Numbered from the stretch's first letter, positions 1-5,679 are shown. The stretch: DNA of 8,528 bases from Pseudomonadota bacterium (GCA_023442085.1 JAEZMT010000462.1:1-8528), one strand, 5' to 3'. Numbers and translations are program-made. The notes: generated from the letters alone by a model not told the origin.

Positions 1-523
1 CGTAGCCGCGGACGATGTGCGGCACGCGCTCGCGGAAGCCGTCCGTGAACCAACGGGCCATCACGCCGGGGGCGACGGCGGGGAGGCCGTCGCGGCGGAT
101 GCCGACGAGGCGCTCGTTCCAGACTGAGGCGGGGCCGATCTGCATGGCGGTGTCGCACAGGACGAGCCGATCCACCCGCGCCGGCGCATGGGCCGCCAGA
201 TGCTGGGCCACCATGCCGCCGATGGAAAGCCCGCAGACATGGGCCTTTTCGATGCCCAGCGCATCGAGCAATCCCAACGCATCCCCGGCGAGGGCGGCGA
301 TGGAATAGCCGGTGTTTTCATCGGGCAGCGGGGCGGCGTCGGAGAGGCCGTGGCCGCGCATGTCGTAGCGCAGCACACGGAAGCGCGCGGCGAGCGCCGG
401 CATCACCGCATCCCAGACGAGGAAGCTGGTGCCGAGCGAATTGGCGAGCAGCAGGACCGGCGCGCCTTCCGCCCCTTCGAGCGCGTAATGGATGGTGCGG
501 CCGTCGATGGCGATAAAGGGCAT
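1..523 (-). CDS. pcaD: 3-oxoadipate enol-lactonase-like alpha/beta hydrolase (partial, C-terminus beyond left edge)
   Basis: The reading frame opens at the ATG at 523-521 and is still open at base 1, giving 174 residues of a family usually about 260 long. The start is preceded by AGGAGA, and the gene begins 19 nt after the stop of the cyclase gene, so it belongs to the same operon. Visible features are an early LLLANSLGT segment (residues 24-32, oxyanion-loop region typical of PcaD), RYDMRGHG (52-59), and the nucleophile elbow GLSIGGM with Ser100. A WNERL stretch and an ARWFTDGF stretch near the truncated end are also characteristic of enol-lactonases. The catalytic Asp and His are expected beyond the edge. 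Known role of the family: cytoplasmic hydrolysis of 3-oxoadipate enol-lactone to 3-oxoadipate, the step after muconolactone isomerase, which fits the catC-like gene in this operon. The real substrate could be a related lactone. Confidence 0.85.
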   Translation of the reverse strand, partial: MPFIAIDGRTIHYALEGAEGAPVLLLANSLGTSFLVWDAVMPALAARFRVLRYDMRGHGLSDAAPLPDENTGYSIAALAGDALGLLDALGIEKAHVCGLSIGGMVAQHLAAHAPARVDRLVLCDTAMQIGPASVWNERLVGIRRDGLPAVAPGVMARWFTDGFRERVPHIVRGY

Positions 524-542
524 CCGGGTCTCCTGTGGAAGA

Positions 543-1577
543 TCACACGGTGGCGATGGGGGTGACGGGCGAGCCCACGGCGCCGGGCAGGCGCAGGGGC
601 GGGGCGGTGAGCAGGAAGCGGTTACGGCCGGCGGCCTTGAGATGGGCGGCGAGATCGGCCAGCCACCAGAGTTCACCGAGCGGCACGCCAAGCCGGAACA
701 GGCAATGGTGGTGCAGCGGCATGGCCGCCTGCGTCGTCGCGGCGAGCCGCTTCGCGGGCAGATGCTCCACCGCATAATTGTCGGCGACGAGGGCCGAGAT
801 GCGGCTGTCCGAGATCCATTGCAGCAGGCGCGCGTCGCGGCCGTCGAGGGCGGCGCAGCTTTTGCCGAGAATCGCGCCGTCGGGGGCGCCATCCATTTCC
901 ATGACCACCTGCGTGAAGCCGGTGTAGAGGCAAAGGATGTCCCCCTCTTCCACCGTCACGCCTTGGGTGTCCATGGCCCGCATGAGATCGTCATAGCTGA
1001 CGAGCTGGCGCTCGCGACCGAAGAGCGAGAGCAAGTCCACCAGTACGCCGCGGCCCTGCACGCCATGGACGGCGGCATTGTGGATGCCCAGCCGGTGCGC
1101 GCCGGAGGCGATACCGCGCGCCTCTGCGTCGCGCGGGCCGACGATATCTGTGCCGGCGCGGAAGCCGTTGTAATAGACCGGCTCGGGTCGACCTTCCCCG
1201 CTCACGTCGAACAGCGCCCCCACATGGGCGAAGCTGTCCCACTGGGTGGAGTATTGCAGGCAGATCTCCACCTTGTCGTCGCTCACCACGTCGACAAGGC
1301 TCGCGTCCTCCACGCACAGCTGCGCGTTGAAGCGCGGCGCCTCCTCGGTGCCGGTAGGCTTCAGCACGGGCGGCACGCGGCGGACGTTCAGCACGTTGCC
1401 ACCGGGGCGGTCGAGGGGCAGGCTGAGGCACAAGGTGCGGCCCTCCTTCACCTCGGCGACGGCGGCGCGCACCTTGTCGGGAGTGATGAGGTTGAGGCGG
1501 CCGAGCTCGTCGTCCGGGCCGAAATCGCCCCAGGTGGAGCCTTCCGGCCGGCGGGGCCAGCGGGGATTGGACGGCAT
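543..1577 (-). CDS. Cyclase-family (kynurenine formamidase-like, PF04199-type) hydrolase with altered metal motif
   Basis: This encodes 344 residues. The ATG at 1577 has GGAGA seven bases upstream, and the gene lies 26 nt after the dehydrogenase stop. The N-terminal GDFGPDDELGRLNLIT (residues 17-32), the central GRGVLVDL (175-182), the GDILCLYTGFTQ strand (212-223) and the C-terminal AMPLHHHCL with a following GELWWL (285-306) are the pattern of the cyclase/putative metal-dependent hydrolase family. That family includes bacterial kynurenine formamidase and isatin hydrolase, which hydrolyse cyclic or N-formyl amides. The usual metal motif HxGTHxDxxxH appears here as Q108-Y-S-T-Q112-W-D114-S-F-A-H118. 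Asp and the last His remain, but both earlier His are Gln. Metal use and chemistry may therefore differ from the characterised members. No signal peptide is seen. Family assignment is firm; the substrate is unknown, and in this operon it is likely an acid, lactone or amide intermediate. Confidence 0.85.
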   Translation of the reverse strand: MPSNPRWPRRPEGSTWGDFGPDDELGRLNLITPDKVRAAVAEVKEGRTLCLSLPLDRPGGNVLNVRRVPPVLKPTGTEEAPRFNAQLCVEDASLVDVVSDDKVEICLQYSTQWDSFAHVGALFDVSGEGRPEPVYYNGFRAGTDIVGPRDAEARGIASGAHRLGIHNAAVHGVQGRGVLVDLLSLFGRERQLVSYDDLMRAMDTQGVTVEEGDILCLYTGFTQVVMEMDGAPDGAILGKSCAALDGRDARLLQWISDSRISALVADNYAVEHLPAKRLAATTQAAMPLHHHCLFRLGVPLGELWWLADLAAHLKAAGRNRFLLTAPPLRLPGAVGSPVTPIATV

Positions 1578-1603
1578 GCGGTCTCCTTTGCCGGGCGATG
1601 GAC

Positions 1604-2323
1604 CTAGACCGCGCCCTTGCCCACCGTGATGCCGCCGCAGACCGGCAGCGTCTGGCCGGTGATAAAGCCGGCCTCGTCCGAGAGGAAGAAGGAAACCGCC
1701 TGCGCCACGTCCTCCGGCGTGCCCATGCGGCCGACAGGGATGGCTTCCACGATGGCGCGGGTGCGCGGAGCGTCGGGCGGGTTGGCGGCGGTGAAGAGGG
1801 GGGTCGCGATGGGGCCGGGCGCCACGGCATTCACGGTAATGCCGTCCTTGCCCAGCTCCAGCGCCCAGGTGCGGGTGGCGCCGATGAGCCCCGCCTTGCT
1901 GGCGGCATAGGCGGTGCGCAGTTCCTTGCCATAGGCGGCGCGGCTCGACACGTTGACGATGCGCCCGAAGCGCGCCGCCCGCATGCCGACGAGGAGCGCC
2001 TGCGTGGCCTGGATGGCGACGCCGAGATTGAGCCGCATGACGGCGGCGAAATCATCCGCCGTGGTGTCGTCGAGGCTGGCGGGCCGCACCATGCCCACAT
2101 TGTTCACGAGGCGTGTCACGGGGCCGTGCGACAGGGCTTCCGCGAGGGCGGCGGTGGTCGCCGTCTCGTCCATGAGATTGACGTTGATGAAGCGCGCGTC
2201 CAAGTCGGCGGGAGGCGGCTCACGGTCCAGCACCACCACGGCGCGGCCGGCGGCAAATTCCTGCCGCGCCACCGCCAGGCCGATGCCGCCCGCGCCGCCG
2301 GTGACGAGGGTCCGCGGGCTCAT
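1604..2323 (-). CDS. SDR-family NAD(P)-dependent oxidoreductase
   Basis: This is a 239-residue classical short-chain dehydrogenase. The start at 2323 is chosen because it overlaps the stop of the YCII gene as ATGA and because it places the Rossmann strand at residue 4; a longer upstream reading from 2344 would run into the YCII gene. Motifs in order: TGGAGGIG (8-15, dinucleotide loop), Asp33 at the end of the second strand (suggesting NAD rather than NADP), NNVG (74-77), Asn99, Ser127 in NVSSRAAYG, and the Tyr139-Ala-Ala-Ser-Lys143 active-site pair. The PG motif (169-170) and the end of the protein look intact. The family interconverts alcohols and ketones on small substrates. In this operon it probably acts on a hydroxy or keto intermediate, or a cis-diol. 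The substrate cannot be read from the sequence. Confidence 0.9.
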   Translation of the reverse strand: MSPRTLVTGGAGGIGLAVARQEFAAGRAVVVLDREPPPADLDARFINVNLMDETATTAALAEALSHGPVTRLVNNVGMVRPASLDDTTADDFAAVMRLNLGVAIQATQALLVGMRAARFGRIVNVSSRAAYGKELRTAYAASKAGLIGATRTWALELGKDGITVNAVAPGPIATPLFTAANPPDAPRTRAIVEAIPVGRMGTPEDVAQAVSFFLSDEAGFITGQTLPVCGGITVGKGAV

Positions 2324-2628
2324 TTCGCCTCCGGCAGATAGCAAACGCCGTCCACATAGGCCTTGCGCCAGCGCTGGATCTGCACGCGCTCGAACAGGCC
2401 GGCGGTGAAGAAGGGGTCCGAGGCGATGAAGGCTTCCGCCTCGGCCCGCGTCTCCAGCGCCACCACATAGAGCCCGCCGCCGGCGGCGTTGCCGTCGTCG
2501 TCCAGCTTGGCACCGCAGGCCAGCAGCAGGTGCTTGTGCGCATCAAGGAATGCGAGGTGCGTGTCCCGCACCTGGGCCCGCAAGTCCAGCGTGCCGGGCT
2601 TGTCGAAGGTCTCGATCATGTAGGGCAT
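2320..2628 (-). CDS. YCII-family protein (dimeric alpha-beta barrel fold)
   Basis: This encodes 102 residues. The ATG at 2628 has AAGGA seven bases upstream; the open frame continues further 5' but runs into the catC-like gene and has no family match there. The start MPYMIETFDKPG, the RDTHLAFL helix with His24, the GGLYVVALETRAEAEAFIASDPF segment (residues 51-73) with Asp71, and the C-terminal RWRKAY match the YCII family, in which a His/Asp pair is the proposed active site. Most members have no known function. One, TftG, is reported as a dehydrochlorinase in chlorohydroquinone breakdown, so a lyase or isomerase role in aromatic catabolism is plausible. The stop overlaps the SDR start (ATGA), implying translational coupling. 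The gene lies 23 nt after the catC-like gene. Confidence is high for the family and low for any particular reaction. Confidence 0.88.
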   Translation of the reverse strand: MPYMIETFDKPGTLDLRAQVRDTHLAFLDAHKHLLLACGAKLDDDGNAAGGGLYVVALETRAEAEAFIASDPFFTAGLFERVQIQRWRKAYVDGVCYLPEAK

Positions 2629-2651
2629 GCGGTGATCCTTCGGGCGCGGCT

Positions 2652-2927
2652 TCAGATGGCGGAGGGGTGGCGCGCCAGGGGCGTCACCTTGATGTCCATG
2701 AAGGGGAACAGGGGGAGCGAGGAGAGGAGCGTGTGCAGTTCGTCCACGCTCTCCACGTCGAAGATGGAGACGTTGGCGTAGCGCCCGGCGATGCGCCACA
2801 GATGCACCCACTTGCCCTGCCGCTGGAGATCCTGCGCATAGGCCTTTTCAGCCGCCTTGATGGCGTCCGCCTTCTCGACCGGGAAGTCGTGCGGGATGTT
2901 CACCTGCATCTCGACATGGAACAGCAC
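2652..2927 (-). CDS. catC: Muconolactone delta-isomerase
   Basis: The protein has 91 residues, close to the family's 90-97. The first codon is GTG at 2927-2925, which gives the canonical start MLFHVEMQVN; AGAAGG lies about nine bases upstream. The body is almost textbook CatC: IPHDFP (11-16), LQRQGKW (34-40), HLWRIAGRYANVSIFDV (42-58), DELHTLLSSLPLFPFMDI (62-79), and VTPLARHPSAI at the end. The family forms a decameric cytoplasmic enzyme that converts (+)-muconolactone to 3-oxoadipate enol-lactone in the catechol branch of the beta-ketoadipate pathway. It is the first gene after a terminator that separates it from the binding-protein gene, and it heads the five-gene enzyme run that includes the next enzyme of the pathway (pcaD-like). 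No catA or catB is in the window, so the natural substrate may be a substituted or different lactone. Confidence 0.95.
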   Translation of the reverse strand: MLFHVEMQVNIPHDFPVEKADAIKAAEKAYAQDLQRQGKWVHLWRIAGRYANVSIFDVESVDELHTLLSSLPLFPFMDIKVTPLARHPSAI

Positions 2928-2960
2928 GGGTTTCGCCTTCTTGACCGCGCGGAGACAAGG

Positions 2961-3006
2961 AAAAACCCCGGGCGCCCGCGCCGCAAGTGCGCGCAGGCGC
3001 CCGGGG
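2961..3006 (-). terminator. Intrinsic terminator after the binding-protein gene
   Basis: Read on the minus strand, an 11-bp perfect GC arm (3006-2996 with 2976-2966, CCCCGGGCGCC) is extended, after one mismatch, by a further GCGC/GCGC pairing around a 9-nt loop. Five T residues (2965-2961) follow immediately. It starts 42 nt past the binding-protein stop and ends 33 nt before the catC-like start. It should stop or attenuate transcription between the two, giving more binding protein than enzymes. Confidence 0.88.
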
Positions 3007-3048
3007 CGCGCGCCGGGTCGGGGAGGAGACGGACCGGCGCGCTCGAGA

Positions 3049-4272
3049 TTACTTCTTCACCAGGGGGCAGGTGCTGTCGCTGAGCGGCTGGAAGGCCTCG
3101 TCGCCGGGGATCACGCGGACGATCTCGTAATAGTCCCAGGGGCCCTTGGACTCCTTGGGCGACTTCACCTTGGCCAGATACATGTCGTGGACCATGCGGC
3201 CATCGGGGCGAATCTTGCCGTTCTTGGCGAACATGTCCTCGATGGGCAGCTCACGCATCTTGGCGATCACCTTCTCGCCCTCGTCGGTGCCGGCAGCCTC
3301 GGCGGCCTTCAGATAGTGCAGCACGGAGGAATAGACGCCGGCATGAACCATGGTGGGCATCTTGCCCTTCATCCGCTCGGCGAAGCGCTTGGAGAAGGCG
3401 CGGGTCTTGTCGTCCGTATCCCAGTAGAAGCCGGTGGTCAGCACCATGCCCTGGGCGGCGTCGAGGCCCACCGAGTGGATGTCGGTGAGGAACAGCAGCA
3501 GCGCCGCGAGGGTCTGGCCGCCCTGGGTGATGCCGAACTCGCGCGCCTGCTTGATGGTGTTGATGGTGTCGGAGCCGGCATTCGCCATGGCGATGATCTT
3601 GGCGCCGGAAGCCTGCGCCTGGAGCAGATAGGACGACACGTCGGAAGAGCCGAAGGGATGGGCCACCGAGCCCTTCACCGTGCCGCCCTTCTCCTTCACG
3701 ATCTTGGCCACCTGGTTTTCCAGATCGTGGCCGAAGGTGTAGTCGGCGGTGATGAAGTACCAGGTCTTGTAGCCTTCGCTCACCAGCGCGTTGCCGGTGC
3801 CGGCGGCCAGCGAATAGACGTCGTAGGTCCAGTGCAGGCCGGTGGGCGAGCAGGCCTTGTTGGTCAGCGACATGGACGCCGCGCCGGAATTGATGTCGAC
3901 CTTGCCCTTCTCCTTGGCCACCTCGCGCACCGCGAGCGCAGCCACGGAGCCGTTGATGTCGAAGATGGCGTCCACGTCCTGCGTGTCATACCACTTGCGG
4001 GCGGTGGCGGAGGCGATGTCCGCCTTGTTCTGGTGGTCGGCGGAGACGAGCTCGACCGGCTTGCCGTTGATGGGCTTGCCGAAGTCCTCGATGGCCATCT
4101 TCGCGGCCTCCACCGAGCCCGAGCCGGCGAGGTCGGAATAGGCCCCGGACATGTCGGTCAGCACGCCGATCTTCACGCCGCCGCCGGCATATTGCGCGGC
4201 CGCCGGGGCAACCATCATCGAGCTGGCAAGGAGCGCGGCCGCGAAGGACGCAGCGAGGGCCTGGGTCTTCAT
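3049..4272 (-). CDS. ABC transporter periplasmic substrate-binding protein (branched-chain amino acid/aromatic type)
   Basis: This encodes 407 residues. The ATG at 4272 has GGAGGA five bases upstream and begins a clear Sec signal peptide: MKTQ, a hydrophobic stretch, then APAAA-QY with predicted cleavage after Ala26. The mature start VKIGVLTDMSGAYSDLAG and following EAAKMAIEDFG are typical of type I periplasmic binding proteins of the LivJ/LivK class. A later FITADYTFGHDLENQV segment and GSSDVSSYLLQAQASGAKIIAMANAG fit the same fold. Two Cys, in KACSP and at STCPLVKK near the C-terminus, could pair in the periplasm. Relatives in alphaproteobacteria often bind aromatic acids rather than amino acids. 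The location beside catC- and pcaD-like genes and an IclR regulator supports an aromatic or lactone-type ligand here, but that is inference. No permease or ATPase genes are in the window. Confidence 0.93.
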   Translation of the reverse strand: MKTQALAASFAAALLASSMMVAPAAAQYAGGGVKIGVLTDMSGAYSDLAGSGSVEAAKMAIEDFGKPINGKPVELVSADHQNKADIASATARKWYDTQDVDAIFDINGSVAALAVREVAKEKGKVDINSGAASMSLTNKACSPTGLHWTYDVYSLAAGTGNALVSEGYKTWYFITADYTFGHDLENQVAKIVKEKGGTVKGSVAHPFGSSDVSSYLLQAQASGAKIIAMANAGSDTINTIKQAREFGITQGGQTLAALLLFLTDIHSVGLDAAQGMVLTTGFYWDTDDKTRAFSKRFAERMKGKMPTMVHAGVYSSVLHYLKAAEAAGTDEGEKVIAKMRELPIEDMFAKNGKIRPDGRMVHDMYLAKVKSPKESKGPWDYYEIVRVIPGDEAFQPLSDSTCPLVKK

Positions 4273-4311
4273 TTTTCCTCCATCGAGCTCACGTGCGGGA
4301 CTGAGTGGCCG

Positions 4312-4321
4312 GCTGGCCAGC
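4312..4321. repeat. 10-bp perfect palindrome in leader
   Basis: GCTGGCCAGC reads the same on both strands. It lies 39 nt upstream of the binding-protein start, beside the larger palindrome at 4326-4343. It may form part of a structured leader or be chance in GC-rich DNA. Confidence 0.4.
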
Positions 4322-4325
4322 GCGT

Positions 4326-4343
4326 CTGCACGCCGGCGTGCAG
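4326..4343. repeat. 18-bp perfect palindrome upstream of binding-protein gene
   Basis: CTGCACGCCGGCGTGCAG is a perfect palindrome with 9-bp arms and no spacer, 54 nt upstream of the binding-protein ATG. It could be a protein-binding site or, in RNA, a hairpin in the 5' leader. A further hairpin of six-base arms (GCGCCC at 4366-4371 with GGGCGC at 4378-4383, 6-nt loop) lies just upstream of it on the leader transcript. Function is not known. Confidence 0.6.
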
Positions 4344-4412
4344 CTTTGTTTCCAGCGCCCCATGTGCGCCCTGATCGGGGCGCGGCAAGGGATTTGGGGC
4401 AAATTTCCAAGC

Positions 4413-4427
4413 GTGCGTTATGCGCAC
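4413..4427 (-). promoter_or_regulatory. Putative IclR-type operator 1 (binding-protein/catC side)
   Basis: The dyad has 5-bp perfect arms and a 5-bp centre, GTGCG-5-CGCAC. Read on the minus strand it is GTGCGCATAACGCAC, which matches operator 2 at 4600-4614 (GTTCGCATTACGAAC) at 12 of 15 positions. It lies about 140 nt upstream of the binding-protein start, next to a TATAAA on the minus strand, so it can overlap the leftward promoter. The architecture resembles the 15-bp PcaR site as I recall it from Pseudomonas (arms GTTCG and CGCAC). Confidence 0.6.
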
Positions 4428-4524
4428 TTTATAGGGCAGTTTGGTACGGCTTGGCCGCGATCCCAGTCAAGGGCATTCGATGCTGCACCTGCGAACGAGC
4501 CCCTAGAATTCGATCTAACAGACT

Positions 4525-4542
4525 ATTAAATCTCAATTTAAT
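4525..4542. repeat. AT-rich inverted repeat
   Basis: ATTAAAT and ATTTAAT form a perfect 7-bp dyad around CTCA, inside the most AT-rich part of the control region. It may be a binding site for a further regulator or a nucleoid protein, or an UP-like element. It does not resemble the two operator dyads. Confidence 0.4.
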
Positions 4543-4597
4543 CCATCCTGGTTTCGCTTGATCTAGATTTCAAATCCAGCATCCTTGCCTTTCTCAC

Positions 4598-4629
4598 ATG
4601 TTCGCATTACGAACATTAAATGTTATAAA
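4598..4629 (+). promoter_or_regulatory. Putative IclR-type operator 2 with third half-site (dehydrogenase/iclR side)
   Basis: Two 7-bp perfect arms, ATGTTCG (4598-4604) and CGAACAT (4610-4616), flank a 5-bp centre. A third copy of the half-site, ATGTT (4620-4624), follows in direct orientation 22 bp from the first, about two helical turns. Two inverted units plus one direct unit is the layout described for the Acinetobacter IclR-family activators PcaU and PobR. It ends 18 nt before the dehydrogenase start, so it overlaps the probable promoter and suits autoregulation of the iclR operon. Confidence 0.68.
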
Positions 4630-4647
4630 CGCACATGAGAGCGCGCC

Positions 4648-5679
4648 ATGAGCGAAAGCCGCAGCGGACCCGTCACTCTCGTAGGCGGTGGCAGCATGGG
4701 TGTGGGCTGGGCCATCGTGTTCGCCCGGGCGGGACTCGACGTGGGGGTTCATGATGCATCGGCGGACGTTCGCGGCGCCGTTCTGCCCGCCATCGAAGAG
4801 CGTCTCGCGATGCTCACCGCGCACGGGCTGCTGGATGAGTCCCCGCAGGCGGTGATGGCGCGCGTGCGCGTGGTCGATACGCTCGCTGATGCCCTGGATG
4901 GTGCCATCCACGTGCAGGAGAGCATCCCCGAGCGGCTGGACCTGAAGATCGCGCTGTTTCGCGCGATGGACCAGATGGCGCCGCCGGATGCGGTCCTTGC
5001 CAGCTCCACCTCCTCGCTTCCCGCCTCGGAGTTTGCGAGTGACTTGCCCGGCCGCGCGCGGTGTCTCGTGGCTCACCCGGCCAATCCGCCCCATCTGCTT
5101 CCCATCGTCGAGATCGTGCCCGCGCCCTTCACTGATCCCGCCGCCGCAGCGCGCACGCGCGCGCTCATGGCGCGGGCAGGGCAGGTGCCGGTGGTGCTGA
5201 TGCGCGAGGTGAACGGCTTCATCTACAATCGCCTCCAGGGTGCGGTGCTGCGCGAAGCCTATTGGATGCTGGAGCAGGGCATCGCCGACGTCGCGGACAT
5301 CGACAAGGTGATGACCTCGGGCCTCGGCCTACGCTGGTCCATCGTCGGGCCGTTCGAGACGGCTGATCTCAACTATCGCGGTGGCCTCGCGGAGCATGCC
5401 CAGCGCATGGGGGAGCGCTACCGGCAGATGGGGGCCGAGCGCGGCCAGCCGGAAGGATGGAGCGACGCCCTCGTCGCCCGCGCCACGGTCGAGCGGCGGG
5501 CGCTGCTGCCGTTGGAGGACTGGGAGACCCGCGTCGCGTGGCGCGACGCGCGCCTGATGGCGGCGCGCGCCACCGAGCAGGCGGGCGACAAAAGCAGGGC
5601 GATTGGGCAGGCGGACGCCGGCCTCTATCATGCGCCGGCTGGGCACTCCGCCGCCAGCGGTTCGCAGGAGGGGGCATGA
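4648..5679 (+). CDS. 3-hydroxyacyl-CoA dehydrogenase family protein (lambda-crystallin / L-gulonate 3-dehydrogenase-like)
   Basis: This encodes 343 residues; the ATG at 4648 has only a weak GAGAG about ten bases upstream. Order of features: Rossmann loop GGGSMG (13-18); Asp36 ending the second strand (NAD preference); LASSTSSLP (117-125); the AHPANPPHLLPIVEIVP signature (142-158) with catalytic His143 and Glu155; and NGFIYNRLQ (189-197) with Asn194, which opens the C-terminal helical domain. The HPxNPPxxxPxVEIVP form is that of lambda-crystallin, L-gulonate 3-dehydrogenase and carnitine dehydrogenase rather than of the classic fatty-acid enzymes, so free 3-hydroxy acids are likelier substrates than CoA esters. 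The last 25 or so residues (from about 318, Gly- and Ala-rich, with no family match I can see) extend beyond the usual length of about 320. The stop overlaps the IclR start (ATGA). Confidence 0.9.
   Translation: MSESRSGPVTLVGGGSMGVGWAIVFARAGLDVGVHDASADVRGAVLPAIEERLAMLTAHGLLDESPQAVMARVRVVDTLADALDGAIHVQESIPERLDLKIALFRAMDQMAPPDAVLASSTSSLPASEFASDLPGRARCLVAHPANPPHLLPIVEIVPAPFTDPAAAARTRALMARAGQVPVVLMREVNGFIYNRLQGAVLREAYWMLEQGIADVADIDKVMTSGLGLRWSIVGPFETADLNYRGGLAEHAQRMGERYRQMGAERGQPEGWSDALVARATVERRALLPLEDWETRVAWRDARLMAARATEQAGDKSRAIGQADAGLYHAPAGHSAASGSQEGA

Larger units (their letters stand above)
4273..4647. promoter_or_regulatory. Divergent control region between the binding-protein operon and the dehydrogenase-IclR operon
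   Basis: This 375-nt stretch has no credible gene. The half nearer the binding-protein gene (to about 4390) is GC-rich and full of dyads that would form hairpins in its leader. The half nearer the dehydrogenase gene (about 4500-4630) is strikingly AT-rich against the surrounding DNA, as expected for promoters. It holds the two operator-like 15-bp dyads described separately. A weak sigma-70-like pair for the rightward unit is TTGCCT (4585-4590) and TACGAA (4608-4613) with 17-nt spacing, which would put the -10 inside the operator. Leftward, TATAAA lies next to the other operator on the minus strand, but no good -35 is visible. Confidence 0.75.

Noticed and set aside
492..1607. A 371-codon plus-strand open frame antisense to the cyclase gene
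   Set aside because: It is a shadow frame; the minus-strand frame has a ribosome-binding site, family blocks and operon spacing.
2857..4374. A 505-codon plus-strand open frame antisense to the binding-protein gene
   Set aside because: Its composition is His-, Gly- and Ala-rich, as expected from the reverse frame of a GC-rich gene. The minus-strand protein has a signal peptide and clear family match.
4151..4561. Plus-strand open frames in the divergent control region (136 and 74 codons)
   Set aside because: They overlap the binding-protein signal region and the operators, lack ribosome-binding sites, have no family resemblance, and owe their length to high GC.
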